Assembly (NCBI RefSeq): GCF_009857535.1
Contig: NZ_WWCS01000002.1
Location: 434,001-498,000, forward strand
Reading direction: 5' to 3'
Source: Duganella margarita
Lineage (GTDB): Bacteria; Pseudomonadota; Gammaproteobacteria; Burkholderiales; Burkholderiaceae_D
DNA length: 64,000 bases
In this document: positions 36,517-45,334 of the stretch, one piece after another
How the letters are laid out: each line of letters opens with the position of its first letter
How positions within the stretch are numbered: position 1 is the stretch's first letter
Made by a program: the position numbers and the translations under genes
The notes under the pieces: generated by a model
The model's input: the letters and a program-made list of their open reading frames with translations, nothing else
Database searches by the model: none
Told to the model about the DNA's origin: nothing

Positions 36517-37461
36517 TCAGGCGGAAGCCAGTTGGTCGCGGCTGGGCAGGCCTTCGCAGTCGCCGCGGAACTGCACCACGCGCGCGCCGATGGCGTTGCC
36601 GCGGGCGGCGGCGTCGCTGAGCGGCAGACCATCCAGCAGGCCGCTGATGACGCCGACCGCGAAGCCGTCGCCGGCGCCGACCGTATCGACCACCTCGCGC
36701 ACCTGCAGGCCGGGAACGATGCAGCTGCCGCCGTCCGCGCTGGCGGCGTAGGCGCCGCGCGGCCCAAGCTTAACCACCACGTGACGCGCGCCGCGCGCCA
36801 GATACCAGTCGGCGATGCCGCCGGCGTTCTGGCAGCCGGTGAGCAGCTGTCCTTCCGCCAGGCCGGGCATCACCACGTCCGCCTGGCTGGCCAGCGCATT
36901 GATGGTGGCGACCATCTCCGCCTGCGACGGCCACAGGCGCGGCCGCAGGTTGGGATCGAAGCTGACCAGCCGTCCATCTGCTCGCGCCTGCCGCGCCAGT
37001 GCCAGCGCCAGCTCGCCACAGCCGGGCGACAGCGCCGGCGAAATGCCGGTCAGGTGCAACAGCCGCGCCTGCTGGAATGCGCTTCCCGGCGCCGGCAGAT
37101 CCTCCAGCGACAAATGGCTGGCGGCCGAACCGCGCCGGAAATACTCCACCTGCGGATCGCTGCCGTCGGCCACCATCTGCTTGAGCATGAAGCCGGTCGG
37201 ATAGCGGTCGTCCGTGCGCAGGTGGCGCAGGTCCAGCCCCTCGGCCGCCATGAACGCGTGCAGATGCCGGCCCAGGCTGTCCGGCCCCAGGCTGCTGATG
37301 TAGCCGACCTTGAAGTCCAGCCGGCTCAGTCCCACCGCCACGTTCAGCTCGGCGCCGGCGGTGGCGCGCTCGAATTCGCGCACCTCCTCCAGCAGGCCGG
37401 GCTGGCGGGCGATCATCAAGGCCATCGCTTCGCCCATGGTGACTACATCGGGTATCTGCAT
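36517..37461 (-). CDS. kdgK: 2-dehydro-3-deoxygluconokinase (PfkB family)
   Basis: KDG kinase phosphorylates 2-keto-3-deoxygluconate to KDPG. The 314-residue protein is a ribokinase/PfkB-type sugar kinase: VVTMGEAMALMI at the start, AGAELNVAVGLSRLDFKVGY, SFDPNLRPRLWP and the C-terminal signature DTVGAGDGFAVGVISGLL with the catalytic Asp. The FDPNLR segment and operon context favour KDG over other sugars. It follows the lyase gene by 12 bases. Confidence 0.88.
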   Translation of the reverse strand: MQIPDVVTMGEAMALMIARQPGLLEEVREFERATAGAELNVAVGLSRLDFKVGYISSLGPDSLGRHLHAFMAAEGLDLRHLRTDDRYPTGFMLKQMVADGSDPQVEYFRRGSAASHLSLEDLPAPGSAFQQARLLHLTGISPALSPGCGELALALARQARADGRLVSFDPNLRPRLWPSQAEMVATINALASQADVVMPGLAEGQLLTGCQNAGGIADWYLARGARHVVVKLGPRGAYAASADGGSCIVPGLQVREVVDTVGAGDGFAVGVISGLLDGLPLSDAAARGNAIGARVVQFRGDCEGLPSRDQLASA

Positions 37462-37473
37462 GCGTGCGGCTCC

Positions 37474-39468
37474 TTAGAACTTCAGTGTGGTGGTCAGCGT
37501 GGCGGTCTTGCTGGCCGGCAGGGAGACGCGCAGCACGGCGCCGCGTTCTTCCTTCGGTCCCTTGTCGACGTTGCCCGGCGGGCCGGCGGCCACGACGATG
37601 CCCGGTGCGATGACGGCTTTGGCGCCGACGGTGGCAACGTCCACTTTCAGCGATGCCGGCTGGCCGGGTACGACGAAGCTTTGTGCGCCGGTCTGCGTGA
37701 TGGCGCGGTCGCCATGTACCTGCGCCGTCAGCACCACCGGCTTGCTGGCGCGCAGCGTGTCGGTCACGGTCCAGACGCCGCGTGCGTAGCTGAAGCGGCG
37801 CTCCAGTTTTTCCACGCCCAGTTCCGGCCGGTAGGCGCCGGCCAGGTCGGCGACGATGTCGGCGCGGTCGCGTTCCAGTTTGGCGCTGGCGATGCGGATG
37901 CTGTCCAGCCGCGCATACGGATAATCGCGGAACGCGTCGTGGCCGCCGCCTTCGTTGGCCTGGCCATGGTCGTCGATCAGCAGCGTGTTGCTCAGGTTGC
38001 TTTTCGGGATGCCAGCGTAGCCCATCGGGCCGGTCAGGTAGCTGCCGCCGCCGAACAGGATGAAGCTGCCCGCGTCGGGATGCGAGTGGCCCATTTCCAG
38101 GTGCCAGTCCGGCAGCTTGTCGATTACGTGCGCCACGTGGTGGCCTTCCGGCGGGCCGGCGCGGAAGGCGAAGGCGGTGGCTTTCGGCGTCCAGTCGCTG
38201 CGCCAGTAGACGGTCCCGAGATCCTCGAAGTGATGGTGTGGCGTCATGGCCGACATCGGCGACGATTTCAGCGCGGGATCACGCCACAGCAAGGTCCAGA
38301 AATCCTCCGCGCAGACGTGGCCCAGCGAGGCCATCCAGTCTGCCACGCCTTGCGCTTCGGGATTCCTGAAGCGCGCCGCCAGCCGGTACAGCAGGTTATA
38401 GTTGGAGTTGAGCTTGCCGCCGGGATGGGTGCGCGCCGGTTCTTCGCCGATACGGGAACGCGTGATCGGGCCTTCAAAGGCGTCACCGAAGTCGTAAATG
38501 TCCTGACCGTTCGGCGTGATCGAGTGGGCGATGTACAGGTGCGCCTTGCTCAAGGCCGGCGTGTCGTACAGGTCGTCGCCGGCCGCGTGGGCGAAGGCGT
38601 CCAGCGCGTGGATGATCCATGGCATGGAGAAGATCCAGTATTCCACGCCTTCGTAGAAGTAGCCGTCCGGCGAGGCCACTTCCAGCACGCGCGTGAAAAT
38701 GGCGCGCGACAGCGCCGCCCATTGCGCCGCTTCCGGCGTGTCGTCCCATACCGCATACGCCGCGACGGCCAGGCCGGCGATTGGAATGAAGCAGTGGTTC
38801 TGGCTGTACGAGTAGGACTTGCCCGGCTTCGGCGAGAAGTGCCTGGCCAGGATGCCGGCCTGGCGGATCAGCTTGTCGCGGTAGCGCTTGCGTTCTTCCT
38901 CGGTCAGCGCGTCGTACAGCAGGTCGTAGCCGGCGCCCAGGCCGTACAGCAGGTGACCGGCGGCGAGGTCGATGTCCGGCTTGCTGAAGGTATAGCCCCA
39001 GACGTCATAGCTGACCGCCGCGTCCATATAGCGCTTGGCCGCCTCCAGGTATTTGGCGTCGCCCTCGATCTGGTAGGCCAGCGCCGCGCCGATGATGCCG
39101 ATGGCGGTGTTGTTCTGCGCACGGCGTTTCTGCGCCGGCGCCACAGCTGGTGCTTCGCGCATGGCGATCAGGCCGGCAAGGCCTTTCTGCCATTCGGCGC
39201 GCTGGCTGCCCTTGGCGCGCTGGCGCAGGTCATCGAGGCCAGCCTTGGTGGTGTAGACGCGTGGATGCACGCCGCGCAGTTCGGCGCGCAGCGCCGCCGG
39301 ATGCGCTTTCATCAGCGTTTCCAGCGGATGCGGACCGGACATGGCCTTGCCCTGCATGGTGCCCAGCGACTCGCGCGCATCCTGCGCCAGTGCGCTGCTC
39401 AGCGAAAACGCGGGCAAGGAGAGGGCCGCAGCGCCAAGGAAACGGCGCCGTGTGAAGGTTGGATTCAT
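37474..39468 (-). CDS. Heparinase II/III-like polysaccharide lyase
   Basis: The 664-residue protein has a Tat-type signal (TRRRFLGAAALSLPAFSLSS), so it is exported folded. An alpha/alpha-toroid domain follows, with YSQNHCFIPIAGLAVAAYAV and EGVEYWIFSMPWIIHALDAF supplying Asn/His and Tyr candidates. A C-terminal beta-sandwich starts at about residue 420 with the family motif LEMGHSHPDAGSFILFGGGS. This layout is that of PL12/15/17/21-type exolyases (alginate oligomers, glycosaminoglycans and related polymers). The exact substrate cannot be told. In the operon it would turn oligomers into unsaturated monomers for reduction by the SDR enzyme. Confidence 0.85.
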   Translation of the reverse strand: MNPTFTRRRFLGAAALSLPAFSLSSALAQDARESLGTMQGKAMSGPHPLETLMKAHPAALRAELRGVHPRVYTTKAGLDDLRQRAKGSQRAEWQKGLAGLIAMREAPAVAPAQKRRAQNNTAIGIIGAALAYQIEGDAKYLEAAKRYMDAAVSYDVWGYTFSKPDIDLAAGHLLYGLGAGYDLLYDALTEEERKRYRDKLIRQAGILARHFSPKPGKSYSYSQNHCFIPIAGLAVAAYAVWDDTPEAAQWAALSRAIFTRVLEVASPDGYFYEGVEYWIFSMPWIIHALDAFAHAAGDDLYDTPALSKAHLYIAHSITPNGQDIYDFGDAFEGPITRSRIGEEPARTHPGGKLNSNYNLLYRLAARFRNPEAQGVADWMASLGHVCAEDFWTLLWRDPALKSSPMSAMTPHHHFEDLGTVYWRSDWTPKATAFAFRAGPPEGHHVAHVIDKLPDWHLEMGHSHPDAGSFILFGGGSYLTGPMGYAGIPKSNLSNTLLIDDHGQANEGGGHDAFRDYPYARLDSIRIASAKLERDRADIVADLAGAYRPELGVEKLERRFSYARGVWTVTDTLRASKPVVLTAQVHGDRAITQTGAQSFVVPGQPASLKVDVATVGAKAVIAPGIVVAAGPPGNVDKGPKEERGAVLRVSLPASKTATLTTTLKF

Positions 39469-39487
39469 CGAAGGCTCCGGAAGGGAA

Positions 39488-40243
39488 TCAGTAGAGGCCG
39501 AGGCCGCCGTTGACCTGGATGATTTCGCCGGCCAGGAAGGCGGCGCGTTCGGACGCGAGGAACACCACCACGTTGGCGACGTCTTCCGGCGTGCCTTCGC
39601 GGCGGGCCGGCGTGCGTTCGGCGATGGCCTGGCGGTTGGCCGGCGTGTTGAAGGTGTCGTGGAAGCGGGTGGCGATCAGGCCCGGCGAGACGCCGTTGAC
39701 GCGGATGCCCAGCGGGCCGACTTCCTTGGCCAGCGCGCGGGTGAAAGTGGCAATCGCCGCCTTGGAGGCCGCATAGTGCGCCGAACCCGGACCGCCGCCG
39801 TCGAACGCCGCCAGCGACGACATGGTGATGATGGCGCCACGGCCGCGCGGCTCCATGCGCTTCAGCGCCGCCTGGCTGATCAGGAAGGTGGTGGTGAGGT
39901 TCAGGTTCAGCGCCTCGTTCCACAAGGTCAGCGGCATTTCCGCCACGCGGCAGCGCTGGATCAGGCCGCCGATGTTGGCGAACAGGATGTCGATCTCGCC
40001 GATGGCGCCTTCCGCTTCGGCAAAGACCTGTTCGGCGATCTTGTCATCGGTCAGGTCGGCCTTGATGGCCTGGGCGTTGCGGCCGAGGGCGCGGATCTGC
40101 GCCACCACCTCCGCCGCTTCGTCGGCGCTGCTCCAGTAGGTCAGCACGACGTCGGCGCCGGCCTGTGCCAATGCCAGCGAGCTGGCCTTGCCGATGCCCG
40201 AGGCGCCGCCCATGACAAGTGCGCGTTTTCCGATAAGTTCCAT
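39488..40243 (-). CDS. SDR oxidoreductase, probable DEH/uronate reductase
   Basis: A 251-residue short-chain dehydrogenase/reductase. The cofactor motif is VMGGASGIGKASS, the substrate/active-site parts are FANIGGLIQ, SSLAAFDGG and HYAASKAAIATF with catalytic Tyr and Lys. It ends with GEIIQVNGGLGLY. By operon context it most likely reduces 4-deoxy-5-ketouronate (DEH) to KDG, feeding KdgK. The pairing of SDR with lyases and KDG kinase is well known in alginate pathways. It lies between the LacI and lyase genes. Confidence 0.82.
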   Translation of the reverse strand: MELIGKRALVMGGASGIGKASSLALAQAGADVVLTYWSSADEAAEVVAQIRALGRNAQAIKADLTDDKIAEQVFAEAEGAIGEIDILFANIGGLIQRCRVAEMPLTLWNEALNLNLTTTFLISQAALKRMEPRGRGAIITMSSLAAFDGGGPGSAHYAASKAAIATFTRALAKEVGPLGIRVNGVSPGLIATRFHDTFNTPANRQAIAERTPARREGTPEDVANVVVFLASERAAFLAGEIIQVNGGLGLY

Positions 40244-40288
40244 GGCTATGCTCTTTCAGGTAAATGGTTGAGTTGACGAATGCGTGAA

Positions 40289-41326
40289 CTACTTGGGTGG
40301 CGCCGCAGTGGACGCCCGTACGATCAGTTCCGGCGCAAACAGCTCGCCGCCCGCCGTCGCCGTGTTCGGCGCGAGGATGCGTTGCACCGCCGCGTCGGCC
40401 ATGGCCTGGATCGGCTGGCGCAGCGTGGTCAGCGGCGGGTCGTTGGCGGCGGAGAAGAAAATATCGTCGATGCCGATCAGCGAGAAATCCTGCGGCAGCC
40501 GCTTGCCCAGTTGTTTCAGGCCGATGCCGATGCCGATCGCCATCATGTCGTTGATGGCGATGGCGGCCGTCGGCTTGCTGGCGGCCGACAGCAGGCGCGC
40601 CGCCGCGCTGCGGCCCAGCTCGAACAGCTGGGTATCGCCGTGCAGGTCGGTCGGCGCGTCGGTGGCGTCGGCGATCACCAGTTCGCCGCTGACGCCGGCC
40701 GCCGCCGTCGCCTGCTGGAAGCCCTTCACGCGGTCCTGGCGGTTCAGCGTGAACGGCGGCGGCGTCACCAGCGCGATGGCACGGTGGCCCAGCGCCACCA
40801 GGTGTTCCACCGCCTTGGTGGTGGCCGCCACGTTGTCCACCGAGATGGTGGTAATGCGTTCGTGGCTGTCATCGGAGCGCTTGATGTCGAACGCCACCAC
40901 CGGGCAGCGCGCCGTCATCGCCACCAGGTGGTCGGTGTCGTTCAGCGCCGAGCCGGTGATGATGCCCTGCGCGCCGTAGGCCAGCAGGTCGGCCATCACG
41001 GCCCGTTCGCGCTCCGGATCGCGGAAGGTGCTGAAGGTCATCACGTGACAGTGGTGGCGCGCGGCGGCCGTCTCCACCGCGCAGGCCAGCGAACCGAAGA
41101 ACTGATTGGCCAGCGACGGCACCAGCAGTCCCACCATGGAGGCGACGCCGGTCTTGAGCTGGCGGGCGGCGTTGTTGGGCCGGTAGCCCAGCTGCTCGAT
41201 CGCCTGCTGGATCTTGCGCTGGGTGTCGGGCCGCATCTGCTCCATGCGGTTGTTCAGAAAATTCGAGATGCTGGTGGTCGATACGCCGGCCAGTCTCGCT
41301 ACATCCTGAATTTTTGGTTCGCTCAT
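40289..41326 (-). CDS. LacI-family transcriptional regulator of the uronate operon
   Basis: A 345-residue LacI/GalR repressor. The N-terminal helix-turn-helix is IQDVARLAGVSTTSISNFLN, followed by the hinge helix (NNAARQLKTG) and a periplasmic-binding-protein-like effector domain (VGLLVPSLANQFFGSLACAV to GIDDIFFSAANDPPLTTLRQ). The inducer is probably a uronate breakdown product such as KDG. It is encoded within the operon, 25 bases after the TonB receptor gene. The 26-bp palindrome and related site upstream of that receptor have the central CG of LacI operators and are likely its targets, which would make it autoregulated. Confidence 0.9.
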   Translation of the reverse strand: MSEPKIQDVARLAGVSTTSISNFLNNRMEQMRPDTQRKIQQAIEQLGYRPNNAARQLKTGVASMVGLLVPSLANQFFGSLACAVETAAARHHCHVMTFSTFRDPERERAVMADLLAYGAQGIITGSALNDTDHLVAMTARCPVVAFDIKRSDDSHERITTISVDNVAATTKAVEHLVALGHRAIALVTPPPFTLNRQDRVKGFQQATAAAGVSGELVIADATDAPTDLHGDTQLFELGRSAAARLLSAASKPTAAIAINDMMAIGIGIGLKQLGKRLPQDFSLIGIDDIFFSAANDPPLTTLRQPIQAMADAAVQRILAPNTATAGGELFAPELIVRASTAAPPK

Positions 41327-41351
41327 GATTTCCTTGTTGAGTGTTATGCGC

Positions 41352-43814
41352 TCAGAACGCCACGTCCAAACGGATCGAGGTGTAGCGGAACGCGTCGCGG
41401 GCGGGTTGCCAGCCGTAAGATCTGATATCGGAGCCGCCGGCGGCCTTCTTGAAGTTCAGGAAGGAGCCGACATTGCCGACAGCATAATGGTGGTCGAACA
41501 GGTTTTTGACGCCGAACGACAATTTATATTTGCCCTTGGCGTCCTTGATCGAGGCGCCGAGGTCGAAGATGCCATAGCCGGGCCGTTGCAGCGACGGGTC
41601 CTGGCTGATCGCCCCTTGCACCTTGGCCTGGGTACGCCACTGGGCGTTGATCGCCGCCACATACGGCATCCACGACACGGCCGGCAGCGTGTATTCGCCG
41701 CCCATGCTGGCCTTCCATTTCGGCGCATTCGGCATCATGCCGCCGCTGGCGTCGCGCAGGAAGGAGCCGGGCACCAGCTGGTTGGGGATGGTGCAGTCGG
41801 TGGCGCCGCTGTAGCACGGACCCTGGGTCCAGTCGCGCACCACGGCGCGGGTGTAGGCCATGCTGGCGTTGAGCAGCAGCGCGCGCGTGGCCAGCACGGT
41901 GGCGTCGGCCTCGAAGCCGCGCGTCTGCAGCGAGGGAATGCTGTACAGCACGCTGGCCTGGCTGCCGTCGGTGAAGCGTTCGGTGGCCGAGGTCTGGTAA
42001 TCGCGGAAGCGGGTCTGGAAGATCGCCGCGTTCAAGGTGGCGCGGTTGTTCCACAGGTTGGCCTTGAAGCCGGCCTCGAAGCTGGTGGCTTTCTCGGGCG
42101 CCAGCGGCAGGTGGGCGAACACGTTGACGTTGTTGGCGCCGCTGGTCATGTCGTAAGCCACGCCCTTGTGGCCGGTGGAGGCGGTGCCGTACACCATCAT
42201 CTCGTCGTTCAGGTGATAGGTGTAGCCGACCTTGCCGGTGACGGCGTTTTCCTTGTTCTGCGGCGCCACGTACAGGTTCTCGCCGGTGTGCACGTTGTTG
42301 GCGGCGGTCGACGACAGGCTGTCGATGGTGTGGAACGAGTAGTCGTTGGCCTCGTGGTTGTAGCGCAGGCCGGCGCTCAGGCTTTGTTTCGGCGCGAAGT
42401 CCCAGTTGGTGTTGGCGTAGATCGCGTGCGTCAGGCTGCCCGAGTTGGTATCGTAGTTGGTGTAGTTGGTTTCCTTGACGAAGGCGTTGCCGCGCAAATA
42501 GGTGCGGTACAGCGTGTTACGCGCCGCCCACAGGCCGACCAGGTAGCGGAAGTTGCCGCTGTCCGGTGACGTCAGGCGGAATTCCTGGGTCGAGGTCTTG
42601 CTCTCCAATGTACCGTTGATCATCGGCGACTCGGCGATGCCGGACGGCTTGCCGGCGGCGTTGACCTGGTAGTAGGTTGAGATCAGGTCGATGTTGTCGT
42701 TGTCGCGGAAGTCATTGGACAGATTGTTGTCCACCGAGGTGATCGAGGTCAGCGAATGGCCGGCCAGCGGCGAGCTGTCCGGGAAAGCGTAGTTGACGCG
42801 CACGCCCAGCGCGCGGTCGGTCGCTTCCAGCCCGGTCGGCGAATCGTTGCGGATCTCGCGGTTCCACTGGCTGACGTGGATGCCGCGCAGCACGGCGGTG
42901 TTGGACAGCGCCGTGTAGTTCTTGTTGTACAGGTAGCCGACGCCTGGACCGATGGAGGTGATGGCGGCGGTGTTGCCGGTCGCCAGCGAGTGATCGAAGC
43001 GCGGCGTGATCAGCACGTCCAGGTCGTTGGAGATTTTCCATTGCAGCTTGGCCATGAAGGTCTTGGCGCCGGAGCCGTTCTGCATGCTGTCGTTGGTCAG
43101 GTTGTGCAGCATGCCGGGGAAGTTGGTCTTACTGGCATACAGGCGCAGGCCGAAGGTGTCGGTCAGGCGGCCGCTGAGCGAGGCGGCGACGCGGTACTCG
43201 TGGTCGCTGGTGTCGTAGACGCTGACGCGGGTCTGCATCGGGCCGGCGCCGATCGGCTTGGTGGTCATGACCACGGCGCCGGCGATCGCGCTTTTGCCGA
43301 ACAGCGTGCTTTGCGGGCCCTTCAACACTTCGACGCGGGCCATGTCGGTCATGTCCTTGAACGCCTGCTGGGTCTGGGCGTAGGGGATGTCGTCCACCAG
43401 AATGGCGACGTCGCCCTCAATGCCGAGGTTGTTCGACGTGGTGCCGATACCGCGCATATTGATGCTGTTGGTGCCGACCTGGGTGCCGACCGACACCGAC
43501 AGCGCCGGCGACAGGTTGATGATGTCGACCAGTTCGCGCACGTTGTTGCGCTGCATGTATTCCTCGCCCAGCACCGAGATCGAGGCGGGCACGTCTTCCA
43601 ATTTCTCCACGCGGCGGTTGGCGGTCACCACCACCGATTCCAGCTTCAACTGATCGGTGGCGGGCGCCGCCGGCGTCGTCGCTGCTGCATCGCCAGATTG
43701 CTGGGCGTGCGCGGGCAGGGCGCCCAGCACGGCCAGCGCCACGGCGGAGGCGAGCGGCGTGAGCCGGAAAGCGGGGCGGCGGCGCAACGCGCCGGGCGTA
43801 AGTGGTCCAGTCAT
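41352..43814 (-). CDS. TonB-dependent receptor of the uronate operon
   Basis: An 820-residue outer-membrane receptor. After the signal peptide (ending LPAHAQ) come a TonB-box-like segment (LESVVVTANRR) and the plug (EDVPASISVLGEEYMQRNNV to VGTQVGTNSINMRGIG). A barrel follows to the terminal YTSIRLDVAF. It probably imports acidic oligosaccharides released by the lyases. An ATG at 43856 is in frame, but it lies 2 bases from the operator palindrome and has no ribosome site. ACGGAG precedes the ATG pair at 43817/43814, so the start is placed there. It heads the nine-gene operon. Confidence 0.88.
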   Translation of the reverse strand: MTGPLTPGALRRRPAFRLTPLASAVALAVLGALPAHAQQSGDAAATTPAAPATDQLKLESVVVTANRRVEKLEDVPASISVLGEEYMQRNNVRELVDIINLSPALSVSVGTQVGTNSINMRGIGTTSNNLGIEGDVAILVDDIPYAQTQQAFKDMTDMARVEVLKGPQSTLFGKSAIAGAVVMTTKPIGAGPMQTRVSVYDTSDHEYRVAASLSGRLTDTFGLRLYASKTNFPGMLHNLTNDSMQNGSGAKTFMAKLQWKISNDLDVLITPRFDHSLATGNTAAITSIGPGVGYLYNKNYTALSNTAVLRGIHVSQWNREIRNDSPTGLEATDRALGVRVNYAFPDSSPLAGHSLTSITSVDNNLSNDFRDNDNIDLISTYYQVNAAGKPSGIAESPMINGTLESKTSTQEFRLTSPDSGNFRYLVGLWAARNTLYRTYLRGNAFVKETNYTNYDTNSGSLTHAIYANTNWDFAPKQSLSAGLRYNHEANDYSFHTIDSLSSTAANNVHTGENLYVAPQNKENAVTGKVGYTYHLNDEMMVYGTASTGHKGVAYDMTSGANNVNVFAHLPLAPEKATSFEAGFKANLWNNRATLNAAIFQTRFRDYQTSATERFTDGSQASVLYSIPSLQTRGFEADATVLATRALLLNASMAYTRAVVRDWTQGPCYSGATDCTIPNQLVPGSFLRDASGGMMPNAPKWKASMGGEYTLPAVSWMPYVAAINAQWRTQAKVQGAISQDPSLQRPGYGIFDLGASIKDAKGKYKLSFGVKNLFDHHYAVGNVGSFLNFKKAAGGSDIRSYGWQPARDAFRYTSIRLDVAF

Positions 43815-43857
43815 CATAGTCTCCGTTATCTTATATTTATCATCTTGGAACTGCAAC

Positions 43858-43883
43858 GATTTACTGTATCGATACAGTAAATC
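43858..43883. promoter_or_regulatory. Operator O1: perfect 26-bp palindrome
   Basis: The half-site GATTTACTGTATC is followed directly by its exact reverse complement. It has the central CG of LacI-family operators and overlaps the expected transcription start of the receptor gene. Confidence 0.8.
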
Positions 43884-43891
43884 GGGAAAAA

Positions 43892-43897
43892 AATATA
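43892..43897 (-). promoter_or_regulatory. -10 box of the uronate operon (TATATT)
   Basis: On the minus strand TATATT lies just upstream of O1. The -35 region (near 43915-43920) is poor. The position makes O1 a start-site operator. Confidence 0.4.
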
Positions 43898-43952
43898 GCG
43901 GTGAAACGTACGGCGAAAATCCGGTTATGGCTGAAGCGGTTACTGTATCGAT

Positions 43953-43972
43953 TTACTGTAACGATGCAGTAA
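43953..43972. promoter_or_regulatory. Operator O2 of the uronate operon
   Basis: TTACTGTAACGATGCAGTAA matches the core of O1 at 18 of 20 positions. A further half-site TTACTGTATCG lies at 43940-43950. O1 and O2 centres are 92 bp apart. Confidence 0.7.
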
Positions 43973-44025
43973 GCATAAACCAACGAGTGACGATGTCAAC
44001 AGTTTTTTGTGCTCGCCGATAGACA

Positions 44026-44050
44026 AAGAGCCGCCCGGAGGCGGCTCTTC
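44026..44050 (-). terminator. Hairpin after udk, probable terminator
   Basis: AAGAGCCGCC and GGCGGCTCTT form a 10-bp stem with a CGGA loop downstream of udk. The T-tail on the minus strand is short, so termination strength is uncertain. Confidence 0.6.
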
Positions 44051-44070
44051 GCATTTTTACATGAGCGAAA

Positions 44071-44712
44071 TCAGGACCGTTTCAACTGCCCGATAACGCT
44101 GGCTACTTTGGTGGTGATCATATCCACTGCCGGGCCATTGGCGCCGTGCGGAATGATGATGTCGGCATTGCGCTTGGTGGGTTCGATGAATTGCTTGTGC
44201 ATCGGACGCACCGTTTCCAGGTACTGGCCGACGACGCTTTCCACCGAGCGGCCGCGTTCGGTGATGTCGCGTTGCATGCGGCGGATGAAGCGGATGTCGG
44301 AAGCGGTGTCGACATAGATCTTCAGCGACATCATGTCGCACAAGTCCGCGTCATACAGCGCAAACAGACCTTCGATCACAATGACCGGGGCGGGCTTGAC
44401 GGTGATGGTGCGGTCGGAGCGGTTGTGCAGCGTGAAGTCGTACTCCGGCATTTCGATCGTTTCGCCATTGCGCAACGCCTGGATATGTTGCACCAGCAAC
44501 GACCATTCGAAGGCCTGGGGATGGTCGTAATTTTGCTGGGGACGGATTTCAGGGCTGAGATGGGTTTGGTCGCGGTAGTAATCGTCCTGCATCACGACCG
44601 AGACCATATCTGCGCCAAACGCAGCGAGCACTTTCTGGGACACAGTGGACTTGCCACTGCCGCTACCGCCTGCGACGCCAATAATAAACGGTTGGAAGGA
44701 AATCGTATTCAT
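44071..44712 (-). CDS. udk: Uridine kinase
   Basis: Udk phosphorylates uridine and cytidine for pyrimidine salvage. The 213-residue protein starts MNTISFQPFIIGVAGGSGSG with the P-loop GGSGSGKST. QDDYYRDQTHL holds the substrate-contact Asp, and YDHPQAFEWSLL, IVIEGLFALYD and RRMQRDITERGRS follow as in other uridine kinases. The ATG at 44712 is chosen by family length; the open frame upstream to 45123 has no coding character. It seems to stand alone. Confidence 0.94.
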   Translation of the reverse strand: MNTISFQPFIIGVAGGSGSGKSTVSQKVLAAFGADMVSVVMQDDYYRDQTHLSPEIRPQQNYDHPQAFEWSLLVQHIQALRNGETIEMPEYDFTLHNRSDRTITVKPAPVIVIEGLFALYDADLCDMMSLKIYVDTASDIRFIRRMQRDITERGRSVESVVGQYLETVRPMHKQFIEPTKRNADIIIPHGANGPAVDMITTKVASVIGQLKRS

Positions 44713-44818
44713 GCCGAATGATACCGGAATCGCGCCCGAACCGACAGGGACCGGCGGCGGCGGCAGGACTTTTCCCGCTCCGCTAAGATGATGTCTCTTC
44801 AAGGAAATTGGAGGAAAT

Positions 44819-45202
44819 GTGAAAAAATATGCGCGGCAGTCGCTGGCGGTGGTAGTGGCTGTTTTTATACTGTTGTCGCCTGCGCACGCCGGCGATCCCT
44901 CGTCCGCCGTGGCTGCGGTGGCCGACGCGCCGCCCGAAACACAGGTGCGTATCCTGAAGATTGTCTTCAACGATATGTTTGGCTCGCGCGCCGAGTTGAA
45001 GGCGAAATTCGTCGCGGCTTGCCAAGCGCGGGAAAAGGCTGCGCCAGCACCGGTCGCTGTGCCGGCCAAGCCAGCCAAACCGCTATCGGAGGCTGCCCAG
45101 CAGAAGGCGGGGGAGCTTTCCAAAGAGGCGGTATTGGCTGCGCTGTGCAGCGGCCCCGCGCGCCGCCAGGTGGAGGCGGCCTTGACGCCGCCGGCACGCT
45201 AA
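44819..45202 (+). CDS. Small exported protein, unknown function
   Basis: A 127-residue protein with a signal peptide (MKKYARQSLAVVVAVFILLS then PAHA). The mature part is Ala/Pro/Lys-rich with an ordered piece (TQVRILKIVFNDMFGSRAEL) and two Cys near CQAREK and LCSGPARR. The GTG start at 44819 has GGAGG four bases upstream. I do not recognise a family. It is 132 bases upstream of the exported peroxiredoxin gene and might belong to the same redox setting, but no motif shows that. Confidence 0.6.
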   Translation: MKKYARQSLAVVVAVFILLSPAHAGDPSSAVAAVADAPPETQVRILKIVFNDMFGSRAELKAKFVAACQAREKAAPAPVAVPAKPAKPLSEAAQQKAGELSKEAVLAALCSGPARRQVEAALTPPAR

Positions 45203-45334
45203 CCGGTAGCCAAACGGCAATGACCGGCCGATTCCAAATTTATTTTTCTGTGACCGAAACTTTTCCGCTGCCCTGGGCGAACCTCCGATATGGCCATGAT
45301 CACATGGTCACTAATCCATCAACAGGAGTTCACA

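Noticed and set aside
45258-45292. SigF-type promoter GTGACC...CGAA before the peroxiredoxin gene
   Set aside because: The gap between the two elements is about 22 bases, too long compared with the usual 16-17, so I do not annotate it as a promoter.
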